From Fulvitalea axinellae (GTDB lineage: Bacteria; Bacteroidota; Bacteroidia; Cytophagales; Cyclobacteriaceae): a stretch of 64,000 bases of DNA. Shown here in pieces: positions 52,855 through 61,757 of this stretch (position 1 is its first letter; each line of letters opens with the position of its first letter). Location: positions 186,001 to 250,000 of the forward strand of contig NZ_AP025315.1 in NCBI RefSeq assembly GCF_036492835.1, read 5' to 3'. The notes under the pieces were generated by a model, which saw only the letters and a list, made by a program, of their open reading frames with translations, had not been told where the DNA came from and ran no database searches. A program made the position numbers and the translations under genes.

Positions 52855-54144
52855 ATGTTCCACCCTCCTAAGGTTCGGCGAAAAAGCGATACGGGCAAAC
52901 GCATTTCCCCCAATACGCGACAGCCTATTCAACGGGCCGTGGGCTTTGAGGTGGAAGTGAAAAACTGGAAGACATACAGGACTCGGCCCAAGGGACACCC
53001 CGTTATGCCTTGGCATATTGAACGGGAGTTTACCAAAGGCAGATACAAGCATCATACAAAAGACCTCCTTTTCAAAGGCCGGGACTACGAACTGACGGCG
53101 GACTGCCCTTTTGCCGGCAATTCGGTTCCCGAATTTATCACAATTCCTTTTGAGGAAGATTTTGACGGACTTCACCGGGCCAACAAGGCCTTTGCGCAAA
53201 TAGGCGAGCTAGTGGACAGGATGCACCATGAGGCCAAAATACATCCGGAAACGCTTAACCGACTGGACGAATACCACGCACACGGAAGCGTGGAAGCGCC
53301 AACGGCCATGATTGACGCCTTGCCCAAACCCGATTTTCATCCACAAGCCAATGTGGGCCTACGGCTTACGGCTGTCACAGACCTGTTCGGACTATCTTCG
53401 GAAAAGCCCATTACCACACCTGTAGCCGAAAGGCTGACCCGCATCAAAAGCTTACGGGGACAGCCACAAAGACGGGAACGCAGATCAATGGCCCAAGCCA
53501 GAGAAAAGGCGGAAAGGGCACTGGACAAATTCAGGTACGTATTTACGATACACGAAGACTGGACTCCGAGCGAAGAGTTGCTCAATCTACTGGCCTACAT
53601 GCTCCACTATATAGAATGTCCGATGATCAACTACCATGAGTACCCCAAGAGCTTTTTCCCGATAATGGCCCGCACGGATTTCTTTATGATGTACAGGCTT
53701 TTGCCTTTCGAAGAACAGGATTATTTCTCGGAAAACGACGGCAACATGTTCGTCAAGCTGTTTGAGATGATCAAGCATTCCTTGCCGGATATAGGAGAAC
53801 TGGAGCTCGACGAGGAATTCTTTGAGGAAGGGATACGCAACGACCAAGAGGCCGACAACTACCGTCTCGACGGACTCACGCGTAAAGAATGGATACGTGG
53901 CGTAGCGACAGGCAAGGACTTGCTAACCTCCCGTAACTTTCCGGACCAGAACATCAACCGAGAATTGCAGACCATGGGCAGTTGGCAAAAATACGATGAC
54001 TTGGAAGCCGGTGGGCGCGCCATGCCGATCCTTGAGTTAAGGCGCTTACAGTTTACGGACAATACCGAAGACCTGCGCGCAATGGCCGTAGAAATCTTTC
54101 GGACTATTATTCATCTGAATGAGAAGCATCAACCTGAGGATTAA
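52855..54144 (+). CDS. Orphan protein B2 (MF-basic leader, PIQRAV, amidoligase-like FEVE motif)
   Basis: A 429-residue protein. It starts MFHPPKVRRK and reaches QPIQRAV (24-29), directly followed by GFEVEV (FEVE at 31-34). The GFExE pattern is the first strand of the amidoligase/gamma-glutamylcysteine-synthetase-like fold, where the Glu residues bind metal and ATP. RDYELTADCPF and SVPEFITIPFEEDF could supply a second metal-binding Glu, since an E-hydrophobic strand recurs there in that fold. The C-terminal half is helical and unfamiliar. There is no signal peptide. It may be an ATP-dependent amide-forming enzyme; this is inference. It lies between the NDT-like gene and an IS3 element. Confidence 0.72.
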   Translation: MFHPPKVRRKSDTGKRISPNTRQPIQRAVGFEVEVKNWKTYRTRPKGHPVMPWHIEREFTKGRYKHHTKDLLFKGRDYELTADCPFAGNSVPEFITIPFEEDFDGLHRANKAFAQIGELVDRMHHEAKIHPETLNRLDEYHAHGSVEAPTAMIDALPKPDFHPQANVGLRLTAVTDLFGLSSEKPITTPVAERLTRIKSLRGQPQRRERRSMAQAREKAERALDKFRYVFTIHEDWTPSEELLNLLAYMLHYIECPMINYHEYPKSFFPIMARTDFFMMYRLLPFEEQDYFSENDGNMFVKLFEMIKHSLPDIGELELDEEFFEEGIRNDQEADNYRLDGLTRKEWIRGVATGKDLLTSRNFPDQNINRELQTMGSWQKYDDLEAGGRAMPILELRRLQFTDNTEDLRAMAVEIFRTIIHLNEKHQPED

Positions 54145-54261
54145 AAGACTTGTCTCATTAGTATTACATAGCTGATGACTAGAATATATAGAAACGGAGC
54201 ATGACTTGCTTTATAGTACCCTCGATTCTTAGGACCAGTAAAGTCGATTTTTAAGTAAATT

Positions 54262-55188
54262 TTAAACGGTTGTCGCTATCGTCGAGCCCGTGTGAATGTT
54301 GATAAGTCCTTTCACATTCTGTTTTTTCTTGGACTTATCAATATTTGCATGGGCATACGCGGTGGCTTTCGCTTTTGACGCTCCGCTAAAAACATTTTCC
54401 GGCTTCAGGTTCTCGATTCCTTGGTGATCCCTGTTGTGGTAGCGTCGCAACCATTTCTCTATCCCCAAATACAACTTTAAACCGTTGTCGGCCGGATTCA
54501 GGTAAATATGGTCCCTTTTTAGCGTTCTCCAAAAGCGTTCGATGTAAATGTTGTCCAAGGCTCGGCCTTTGGCGTCCATACTGATGTTTATTCCCTCTTT
54601 CTTGAGATAGTTCACGTATTCCCCGCAAGTGAACTGGGAACCTTGGTCACTGTTGAGTATTTCCGGTTTACCGTGAATCTCAACGGCCTCACGCACCACT
54701 TTTAAAGACGCCGCGGCCTCAAGCGTATTGCTCAAACCCCAACCCACTATGTACCTGCTGTAGACGTCGATAATCGCCGTCATATACATGAAACCGCTAG
54801 CCATGGCTATATAAGTGATGTCTATCGACCAGACCTGGTTTTTCCTGACAACTTTCTTTTCCTTAAGCAGATACGGGTAAACGTATTTTGCCTCTCCGGG
54901 CTTGCTCAGATTCTTTTTCGGGTAAATAGGGTAGAGATTCGCTTTGCGCATCAAGCGCCTAACCCTTTCATAGGAAGGGTTGAATCCTTGGTCACGCAAG
55001 GCTGATCTCATGCGCAAAACTCCCGCCGTGGGTTCGTCGATCATGTGCCGGTCCATAAGGCGCATCAACTCCAAGTTTTCCGCGTTTTCCCCCTTTGGGC
55101 TGTAGTAGTATGACGAACGGTAAAGCTCCAGACAGTCGCACTGACGGCGAATGCTCAGCTTATCCCCGGGGTCGACAAGGAGACGCAA
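54262..55188 (-). CDS. IS3-family transposase OrfB (DDE integrase-like domain)
   Basis: A 308-residue frame with a TTG as its nominal first codon; it is more likely translated as an OrfAB fusion by a -1 shift on the A8 run in OrfA, because the frame is open up to that run. The catalytic domain shows the three acidic residues: Asp in VWSIDITYI, Asp in NSDQGSQFT and Glu in YIERFWRTLKRD. An HTH_21-like region (SYERVRRLMRKANLYPIYPKK) precedes it. The enzyme performs the cut-out and circle-forming copy-paste typical of IS3. Confidence 0.93.
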   Translation of the reverse strand: MRLLVDPGDKLSIRRQCDCLELYRSSYYYSPKGENAENLELMRLMDRHMIDEPTAGVLRMRSALRDQGFNPSYERVRRLMRKANLYPIYPKKNLSKPGEAKYVYPYLLKEKKVVRKNQVWSIDITYIAMASGFMYMTAIIDVYSRYIVGWGLSNTLEAAASLKVVREAVEIHGKPEILNSDQGSQFTCGEYVNYLKKEGINISMDAKGRALDNIYIERFWRTLKRDHIYLNPADNGLKLYLGIEKWLRRYHNRDHQGIENLKPENVFSGASKAKATAYAHANIDKSKKKQNVKGLINIHTGSTIATTV

Positions 55189-55190
55189 AT

Positions 55191-55502
55191 CTATAGACGC
55201 CCCAACTTCTTTAAGCTTTTTTTTAGGAAGTCGTTTTCCATCTCAAGCTTTCCTATTTTACTGTACAGTTGGTCTGTCGCCTTCTCCGTTTTCTCGTGTT
55301 CTTTTCTATCTTTGCCACCCTCAAAAACGCTGGACGAGCGCTGCAGAAACTCATTTTTCCATTGTGAAATCTGGGTGGCGTGAAGATCGTACCGTCTGCA
55401 GAGTTCTTGGGTGGTTTCTCTTTCCTTCAGTGCTTCGATCGCTACTTCCGCCTTGAATTTGGCGCTGAATTTTCTGCGTGTCGTTCTCGTTTTCATGCCC
55501 AT
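55191..55502 (-). CDS. IS3-family transposase OrfA (helix-turn-helix)
   Basis: A 103-residue protein with an HTH_Tnp_1 domain (RRKFSAKFKAEVAIEALKE; ELCRRYDLHATQISQWKNEF) and a leucine-zipper-like C-terminus (IGKLEMENDFLKKSLKKL). Near the end lies CTAAAAAAAAGC, a classic slippery A-run for programmed -1 frameshifting into OrfB, which overlaps in the -1 frame. Confidence 0.92.
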   Translation of the reverse strand: MGMKTRTTRRKFSAKFKAEVAIEALKERETTQELCRRYDLHATQISQWKNEFLQRSSSVFEGGKDRKEHEKTEKATDQLYSKIGKLEMENDFLKKSLKKLGRL

Positions 55503-55555
55503 AATTTAGTGATTTTTAAACTAAGACACTGGTCCGAAAATTCAGGGGTATTATA

Positions 55556-56004
55556 CCCATACTATGTTTGGTTCGGCGCCTAACTATTTTTTCACATCAA
55601 TCGATTTATCGTATAAGCCAAAGTTTCGTTTGTTCTTTTTGGAAAAGATTAAAGGCTGATCCTAGATATTTTATTATTATTCATGATTACCTTTATGAAC
55701 ATAAATATATTGTTTATTATTGGCCCGTTCATTTTAGAATTATGATATCACCGAGTATTATTATTTTCCAATTGACGAATCTTGACGGTTTAGCTCAGAT
55801 ATAACTGGCTGTCTATTAAGTTTATTCAGATACTGGAGACAAGTTTAAGATGTATTTTGTGGGGATTGCGTTATTTAGGAAGAGCTTTTAGGTGCTTAGC
55901 CTTTTTCAGAATGGGATAATACATTTTTAACGAATAGGTTTCTGTAATATTCATTTACACCCTTTATCCACTCATAAATATCAATTTTAATTTTTATCTG
56001 GCCT
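55556..56004. other. AT-rich gene-free region beside the IS3 element
   Basis: About 450 bp, distinctly AT-rich, with no supportable gene. A 78-codon frame at 55568-55804 starts in an alternative codon context and shows no motif. It likely contains the promoter of the gene at 56005, but no clear motif was seen. Confidence 0.4.
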
Positions 56005-56295
56005 ATGGAGGACAATACTAAAGAAGAAGAGTTGCTGAAACAGCTTTACGTTTACGTTGCGGAACAAAGGCGTGCGGGCAAACTGAATTACGAAATCAAA
56101 AATGACCTTAAGGAAAAAGGAATTCCGGAAGAGGTTATAGACGCTGTGATAAAGTCGGTGGCCAGTCATGTAGAGGTTGGAGATACCTCTTCGTCGGAAG
56201 GTGGCGGTATACCGAAGTTTCTGATCTGGATTCTCATCTTGGTGATACTTAATGTCATGAGCGCGGCCTTCGATTGGCCTTTCTGGGTATACTAG
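56005..56295 (+). CDS. Small single-pass membrane protein
   Basis: A 96-residue protein. The N-terminal 55 residues form two charged helices (LLKQLYVYVAEQRRAG; EIKNDLKEKGIPEEVIDAVIKSV), the second resembling short helical modules with the pattern LxxxGhxxxxhxxhh. A Ser/Gly linker leads to a C-terminal membrane helix (about 72-90, FLIWILILVILNVMSAA). No family was recognised. Its stop is 2 bp before the methyltransferase start, so the two are co-transcribed. Confidence 0.7.
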   Translation: MEDNTKEEELLKQLYVYVAEQRRAGKLNYEIKNDLKEKGIPEEVIDAVIKSVASHVEVGDTSSSEGGGIPKFLIWILILVILNVMSAAFDWPFWVY

Positions 56296-56297
56296 GT

Positions 56298-56909
56298 ATG
56301 CGAAAAAAGAAAGAGAAAGCCTTAAACTTCCTTATCGGCGCCAGCCTATTGTATTGGGCTGGTGCCGGTTTGTATTCGCATTGGGAAGACCCGGCGATAC
56401 CGCCCGCAAGATGGTGCGTAAGCCTACTTAACTTGGCGGTGGGTTTTTTGATTATTTTCAGACAACCGCTCCAAGCCACACCCAAAACAACTTCGGCCCT
56501 AATCGCTCTGCCTTCACTTTTTTGCGGTGGTCTGCTTTTCCGAATGGCCAAGCCTATGTATTTATGGACTTTTTATTCTCAAACCGTTTTTATTGTCGCC
56601 GGACTGTTTACCGTCGCTTCTTTCCTTAGTCTGGGCAAAAGCTTTTCCGTACTTCCCGGCCTTAGGGGTATAGTCAGCAAAGGGCCCTACCAGTTTATGA
56701 GACACCCGTCGTACCTTGGCGAAATTGTTATGAGTCTGGCCTGCTTAATTTCCGCCAAAGAGACATTATTATCGGCCATTCCTTTTGCCTTATTGATCCC
56801 GGCGTTAATGTTCCGGATCAAAGAAGAGGAAAAACTATTATCCAGCCAATACGAATACCTTTTGTACAAAACCAACGTAAAATGGCGCTTGTTACCTCGG
56901 GTTTGGTGA
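56298..56909 (+). CDS. Isoprenylcysteine carboxyl methyltransferase-like integral membrane protein
   Basis: A 203-residue membrane protein from ATG 56298; a TTG 8 codons earlier would overlap the preceding gene. About five membrane helices are seen. The C-terminal signature GIVSKGPYQFMRHPSYLGEIV and the late acidic KEEEKLLSSQYEYLLYKTNVKWRLLP are the SAM-binding features of the ICMT/PEMT group. Such bacterial enzymes methylate small molecules or lipids; the substrate is unknown. Confidence 0.85.
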   Translation: MRKKKEKALNFLIGASLLYWAGAGLYSHWEDPAIPPARWCVSLLNLAVGFLIIFRQPLQATPKTTSALIALPSLFCGGLLFRMAKPMYLWTFYSQTVFIVAGLFTVASFLSLGKSFSVLPGLRGIVSKGPYQFMRHPSYLGEIVMSLACLISAKETLLSAIPFALLIPALMFRIKEEEKLLSSQYEYLLYKTNVKWRLLPRVW

Positions 56910-56923
56910 CTGGATAATAGCGT

Positions 56924-59305
56924 TTATTCGTAACGCAAAGCTTCCACCGGTTCCCGACTCGCCGCGCGCCAGCTTTGCCAACTTACCGTGCCCAAGGCCA
57001 CCAAGCCCGACAACAATCCGGCTCCAACGAAGACCCACCAGCTCATTTCGGTTTTGTAGGCGAAGTTTTCCAGCCAACGGCCCATGGCGTAATAGGCTAT
57101 CGGAACTGCGATTACAAACGCTATGGCCACTTGTTTTAGTGTCGAGCTATTTAGAAGTCTGAGGATTTCGAAAGTGGTGGCCCCGTTGGCTTTTCGGATT
57201 CCTATTTCTTTGGTGCGGGTTTCGGCGGTGAAGTAGCTTACGCCGAATAGGCCTAGGCAGACTATAAAAAAGCCTAAGGCTGTGAAGAGTAGTAGGATCT
57301 TTTCGAAGCGTATTTCCTTCAAATAATACTTGTTCGCAGGCTCAGCCGAGCCCAAGAAGGATTGAGTTTCATCAGGGTTATAACGTTGATGCAGTGACTC
57401 GGCAAAGGTCAAAAGCTCTTTTCCTTTGCCGGGCTTGGCCTTTATTAATGCCCAATTTCCTTTCTCGTGAAAGATCATCAATGGCTTAATCGTATGGAAA
57501 AACGACTGTACATGAAAATCTTTTACAACGCCAACTATCCTTTTTTTCTCGGTTTTCGATTTTACGTTTTGTATTATTTCTCCAATGGGCTCTTTCAGTC
57601 CCATCAATCTCACAAAGGTTTCGTTGACCAGAACCTCAGGAATATAGTCTTGGGATTTTATCTTTCCCGGATACAGAAAACGCTTCCTGTCCAGCCCCCT
57701 TCCCTCTACCAGTTTTATATTGTATAAATCCAGATAGTGCTCATCTCCATTTATACTAATTATTTTTTGGACCTTCCGCTCCGGATTTCCTACGGCTTGG
57801 AACTGCTGTAATTTTCTTCCTCTGGACTTTGGCAAGATCGTTCCTAATGCGCATGCGTCAGCATACCCGCTTTCCATAAACTTATTCCGAAAAAACACCT
57901 CGTCCCAAATACCATTGACTCTATTACCTATAGGGTTCGGAAATGATATAGTATATAATCTGTCGGCATTAAATCCTGACGAATTGCGAATAAAACGTAA
58001 CTGCTTGACAAAAAAAGCGGTAGAGATCAGCAACGTCAATATCACGACCAACTGAAGAACCGTACGGACTTGCATTGAAAAAGCTTTGAAAACATTCCGT
58101 AATCTATGCCAACGAAAAACTGTACTTGAGAACAGCCAGAACCAACTGATTACAAACACAAAGAAGAATACCCGCCACAGAAATGGGTCGAACTGAAAGG
58201 TTTCGACTTGGAACAAATTCAAAATTCCGTTGATAAACGGATATGCCCATGGCATCACCAATAACATCAAAAGCGATGCGACAAACAGCTGTACTCCCGT
58301 ATCAATAGCGTTATATGCGTACTCCATCCATTTCGTTTCGCCCAAACATCTCCTAACGCCAGTCGAAACATTGGTCTTTATTTCCAAGGCCCCGTTTATT
58401 ACGTTAAAATTGTATAGGGCGATAAAAAGTATCAGAATGGCTACGACAGCCGTTCCTCTTGTATAAAAAAGCGACCCCGTGCTTCGGATACTTCTTACAC
58501 CTTTACTGTGAAGATATATATTCGAAAAAGGCTGAAGAATGGCCTTGTCATTTTTAAACGCCTTGTATTCTTTCCCACGATATGACCATGAAGCTTTTAC
58601 AGCCTCATCGACAAAACGTTTCCGATCCGCCAGCTCAGGAAGTTTAACCAAAGTTTCATATGCATTATAAAAATAAGCGAAGGATTCATCTTCCTGATCA
58701 ATCGTTTTCAGTAGGTCCGGCTTTAAGCTGGACCATTCCGGAGCATTCCGCATCACCGCCACTACCGTATACGCCCCCGTATTATCTTCCGAAGGACATT
58801 CAAAGTCAAACGGTTTTCCTACCGGGTTTTCATCACCAAAGAAGCGTTTGGCAAGTTTCTCCGACAATACAATCTTTTTGCTTCCAGGTGCGAAGTCCCC
58901 TATATCTCCGAGTACCAAAGAGTAATCGAACATCTCAAAAAGCGAGCGTTCTGTAGCGAAAGCGCGCCCAGACCAACTAATCCTGGCAGAGTCGAGCACT
59001 ATCGTCATATTCCATAATCTCTTAACCCGTACACTGTTCTCAATCTCCGGGACACGCTTTCGTAAAACATCCAAGAAATGAAACTGCACTCCCGTGCTCA
59101 GATTCCCCCTCTTGTCTTCCGACAAAAAGCGGTAAACGTTATCCGTATCAGAATGCCATTTATCCGTTTGCCATTCGGAATACGCGAATTTAAACAGCAG
59201 GAGACTGGACATCAGAGCCAGCGCCAAACCCAGAATATTCACCGTAGCGTAGACCTTGTCGCGCAAAAGTCGGCGTATCGATATTTTTAGATAATAGAAA
59301 AGCAT
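56924..59305 (-). CDS. MacB/FtsX-type ABC transporter permease
   Basis: A 793-residue permease with two MacB-periplasmic-core plus FtsX units. The N-terminal membrane helix lies at about 20-42, a MacB_PCD-like domain spans about 50-280, a mid-protein FtsX unit follows, then a second periplasmic domain and three C-terminal helices. The end contains ETRTKEIGIRKANGAT and SWQSWRAASREPVEALRYE. In Bacteroidota such permeases usually pair with a separate ATPase; none is in this window. The C-terminal 110 residues are nearly identical to those of the next two permeases. A heptamer tract lies directly upstream of the start. Confidence 0.9.
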   Translation of the reverse strand: MLFYYLKISIRRLLRDKVYATVNILGLALALMSSLLLFKFAYSEWQTDKWHSDTDNVYRFLSEDKRGNLSTGVQFHFLDVLRKRVPEIENSVRVKRLWNMTIVLDSARISWSGRAFATERSLFEMFDYSLVLGDIGDFAPGSKKIVLSEKLAKRFFGDENPVGKPFDFECPSEDNTGAYTVVAVMRNAPEWSSLKPDLLKTIDQEDESFAYFYNAYETLVKLPELADRKRFVDEAVKASWSYRGKEYKAFKNDKAILQPFSNIYLHSKGVRSIRSTGSLFYTRGTAVVAILILFIALYNFNVINGALEIKTNVSTGVRRCLGETKWMEYAYNAIDTGVQLFVASLLMLLVMPWAYPFINGILNLFQVETFQFDPFLWRVFFFVFVISWFWLFSSTVFRWHRLRNVFKAFSMQVRTVLQLVVILTLLISTAFFVKQLRFIRNSSGFNADRLYTISFPNPIGNRVNGIWDEVFFRNKFMESGYADACALGTILPKSRGRKLQQFQAVGNPERKVQKIISINGDEHYLDLYNIKLVEGRGLDRKRFLYPGKIKSQDYIPEVLVNETFVRLMGLKEPIGEIIQNVKSKTEKKRIVGVVKDFHVQSFFHTIKPLMIFHEKGNWALIKAKPGKGKELLTFAESLHQRYNPDETQSFLGSAEPANKYYLKEIRFEKILLLFTALGFFIVCLGLFGVSYFTAETRTKEIGIRKANGATTFEILRLLNSSTLKQVAIAFVIAVPIAYYAMGRWLENFAYKTEMSWWVFVGAGLLSGLVALGTVSWQSWRAASREPVEALRYE

Positions 59306-59311
59306 TGTTTG

Positions 59312-59339
59312 GTCTTAAGTATTAGGTATTTGGTCTTAT
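59312..59339. repeat. GTATTAG-type heptamer tract directly upstream of a permease start
   Basis: Units GTCTTAA, GTATTAG, GTATTTG and GTCTTAT begin 7 bp upstream of the start codon at 59305 (minus strand). Confidence 0.8.
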
Positions 59340-59360
59340 GTAAAAATCTGAACGCTTTGG

Positions 59361-61751
59361 TTATTCGTATCTTAGCGCTTCCACGGGTTCCCTACTCGCT
59401 GCTCGCCAGCTTTGCCAACTTACCGTAGACAAAGCCACCAAACCCGCCAACAATCCGGCGCCGGCGAAAATCCACCAGCTCATTTCGGTTTTGTAGGCGA
59501 AGTTTTCCAGCCAGCGCCCCATGGCGTAGTAGGCGATCGGGACTGCAATCACAAAGGCTACCGCCACTTGCTTTAAAGTCGAGCTGTTCAAAAGTCTGAG
59601 GATTTCGAAAGTGGTGGCGCCGTTGGCTTTGCGGATTCCTATTTCTTTGGTGCGGGTTTCGGCGGTGAAGTAGCTTACGCCGAATAGGCCGAGGCATACT
59701 ATAAAGAGGCCGACGCCCGTAAAGAAAAATAAAGCTTTGCCGAATTGGGTTTCTTTCTTATGCAATTCATTGAGGGAGAATGGTTCCAGCTCGAAATGCC
59801 AACTTCGGCCCGCATAGTGTTGCTGGTAAAGGGCCATCACTTTCTCACGCATTTGCCGAAAACTTCCAGGAGCGTATTTTATAATGATGGTTCCTACCAA
59901 TATGTCACGCCGATCGGTGATAAAAGCGGGACCGGCCGTACTGAGAAAAGGGGTAAACTGGAAGTTCTTCGCCACGCCGACTATCTCATAACGGTCTTTT
60001 CCCTGAATACCGTTTCCTTCCTCCGCCAAACCAAAGCGTTTGCCAATCGGATCGCCCTCCAAGCCCAAGGCTTTTACCATTCTCTCGTTTATCACCGCCT
60101 GAAACACTCGGGTGTTCCTACTTTTCTTCATGCGTTGCGCATCGATATTTTTACCCATTAACAATGCTATACCCAAGGTGGACATATAACCATGATCGCC
60201 CGAAAGGTCAGAGGCGTCGACTCTCATATCAGGGTTTTCTTCCAGACCAAACGTACTGGTGTGATTGCGAGGCTTTGGGATCATTTCTCCCGATGAACAG
60301 GACAGAACCAAAGGATCACGACGAAGCGCTTGCATAAACGGGACTTCCGTTCCGTTTTCATCATACATCTTCTGCATAGAAAAAGCTGTGGCGCAACTTT
60401 CTGGATCAAAGCCCATCTCGTTTCTGAGCTTATAAACTTGCGCCAGAAATATCACGGAACACATCAACAGCATACAGGCGACGGACAATTGCAAGACCAC
60501 TTGGTTTTGACCAAAAACATTCAGCAACCGGACGCCTTTTTCCTTTCGGTTCCAATAGTCTCCCGTCCATGCCACGGCAAGCATCAAGGCCCAACATATC
60601 AGATACAGTCCCGCTAAATGAAACAGGAAGGAGGGTTTCATATGGAAGTAATCAAGTTCCGAAAAATCCAAAAGGCGATTTACCGACGGATAGGCCAACA
60701 GCGTTAACGAAATGGCCGTCAAACACGACAGGAAGAGATTCGTACCTGATTCAAGCGCATAAAAAACGAAGCGCAGAGCCCGAGACTCTCCCATAAACCG
60801 GCGCATTTCCGTTTGCCTGTATCCCGTCCCAATTCCGGAAATAGTGATTACGCCATAATTCAACAGGCTTAGGGCCAAAACCAATACGCCAATCGCCACC
60901 ATCCCCAATACATAAAACCAAGAGCCCGAAGTACGATAGGAGGCTACGTCCTGAGAATCGAAATACATAGACGAATAAGCTTGGGCGAAATATCCCTCGT
61001 TACCGGTGGGGGACCAGTCGGGCCATACTTTACGTTTACGTTCTTCGGGAATCGCTTTTACCACGTCATCTATAGCCAAACCCTCGGGCAACTTTACGTA
61101 AGATTCAAAACTGACCTTTCTCAAAGTGTAAGGCTGGCTATCGGGATCAATCGGAATCAATGCCTTGGCCTGAAAGCTGGACCATTCAGGAAAATCAGGA
61201 ATCACCGCCAACACCTCGTACGATTTTTCCCTCGAACCTGAATACATCCTTTTCTTTTTCCCAATAGGGTTCTCATTCGGAAACAAACGACTAGCTGCCG
61301 ATTCGGTAAGAATAATCTGATGGGGAAAATCTCCGAAACCATCAAAACTCCCCAATACGGAACGCAGGCACATAATATCCAAAAAGCCTTTATCCGCTGA
61401 GAATACCGCTTCGCCTTCTTTATGAGTCGCTCTTGATTTATCAAAATGCAAGGGCCCTCTCGTCCTGCTGAACCTGCCGGCTTTAAGTCCCGAAAAGCGT
61501 TCCTTCAGACCGTCCAACGTACCATACTCTATCTGGACGCTTCGCATTGCCCGGCGCTGACTGGCGTTCCCCAAACGATACACTCTTTCCATACCCTCTT
61601 GCCAGCGGTCCGTTCGCCATTCCTTGTACGCATAATTAAATAGCCACAAGGAAACACTCAGGCCCAAACCCAAGCCAAGAATATTCACTAAGGAATAGAC
61701 CCGGTTTCTTAATAGCCTACGGATGGATATTTTCAGATAATAAGAAAGCAT
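59361..61751 (-). CDS. MacB/FtsX-type ABC transporter permease
   Basis: A 796-residue permease from ATG 61751 (MLSYYLKISIRRLL, as in the neighbouring gene); an upstream in-frame start would read through the heptamer tract and was rejected. The architecture matches the permease at 56924: N-terminal helix, MacB-like periplasmic domain (PIGKKKRMYSG and similar), FtsX unit, second periplasmic domain, FtsX C-terminus ending ALRYE. The N-terminal two thirds are clearly diverged from the neighbours, while the C-terminal 110 residues are almost the same. No ATPase is adjacent. It may export a lipid, peptide or antibiotic, or transmit mechanical force; this is unknown. Confidence 0.9.
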   Translation of the reverse strand: MLSYYLKISIRRLLRNRVYSLVNILGLGLGLSVSLWLFNYAYKEWRTDRWQEGMERVYRLGNASQRRAMRSVQIEYGTLDGLKERFSGLKAGRFSRTRGPLHFDKSRATHKEGEAVFSADKGFLDIMCLRSVLGSFDGFGDFPHQIILTESAASRLFPNENPIGKKKRMYSGSREKSYEVLAVIPDFPEWSSFQAKALIPIDPDSQPYTLRKVSFESYVKLPEGLAIDDVVKAIPEERKRKVWPDWSPTGNEGYFAQAYSSMYFDSQDVASYRTSGSWFYVLGMVAIGVLVLALSLLNYGVITISGIGTGYRQTEMRRFMGESRALRFVFYALESGTNLFLSCLTAISLTLLAYPSVNRLLDFSELDYFHMKPSFLFHLAGLYLICWALMLAVAWTGDYWNRKEKGVRLLNVFGQNQVVLQLSVACMLLMCSVIFLAQVYKLRNEMGFDPESCATAFSMQKMYDENGTEVPFMQALRRDPLVLSCSSGEMIPKPRNHTSTFGLEENPDMRVDASDLSGDHGYMSTLGIALLMGKNIDAQRMKKSRNTRVFQAVINERMVKALGLEGDPIGKRFGLAEEGNGIQGKDRYEIVGVAKNFQFTPFLSTAGPAFITDRRDILVGTIIIKYAPGSFRQMREKVMALYQQHYAGRSWHFELEPFSLNELHKKETQFGKALFFFTGVGLFIVCLGLFGVSYFTAETRTKEIGIRKANGATTFEILRLLNSSTLKQVAVAFVIAVPIAYYAMGRWLENFAYKTEMSWWIFAGAGLLAGLVALSTVSWQSWRAASREPVEALRYE

Positions 61752-61757
61752 AGTTTG

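Larger units (their letters stand above)
54212..55555 (-). mobile_element. IS3-family insertion sequence
   Basis: A 1344-bp element bounded by imperfect 28-bp inverted repeats: 54212-54239 (TATAGTACCC to GGACCAGT) and 55528-55555 (its reverse complement), 22 of 28 positions identical. It encodes OrfA and OrfB on the minus strand with a -1 frameshift arrangement. No clear target duplication was found at these ends, so the exact tips may be off by a few bases. The DDE residues and frames are intact, so the element may be active. Confidence 0.85.

Noticed and set aside
55568-55804. 78-codon frame beside the IS3 element
   Set aside because: AT-rich, no recognisable motif, begins within 15 bp of the IS end.
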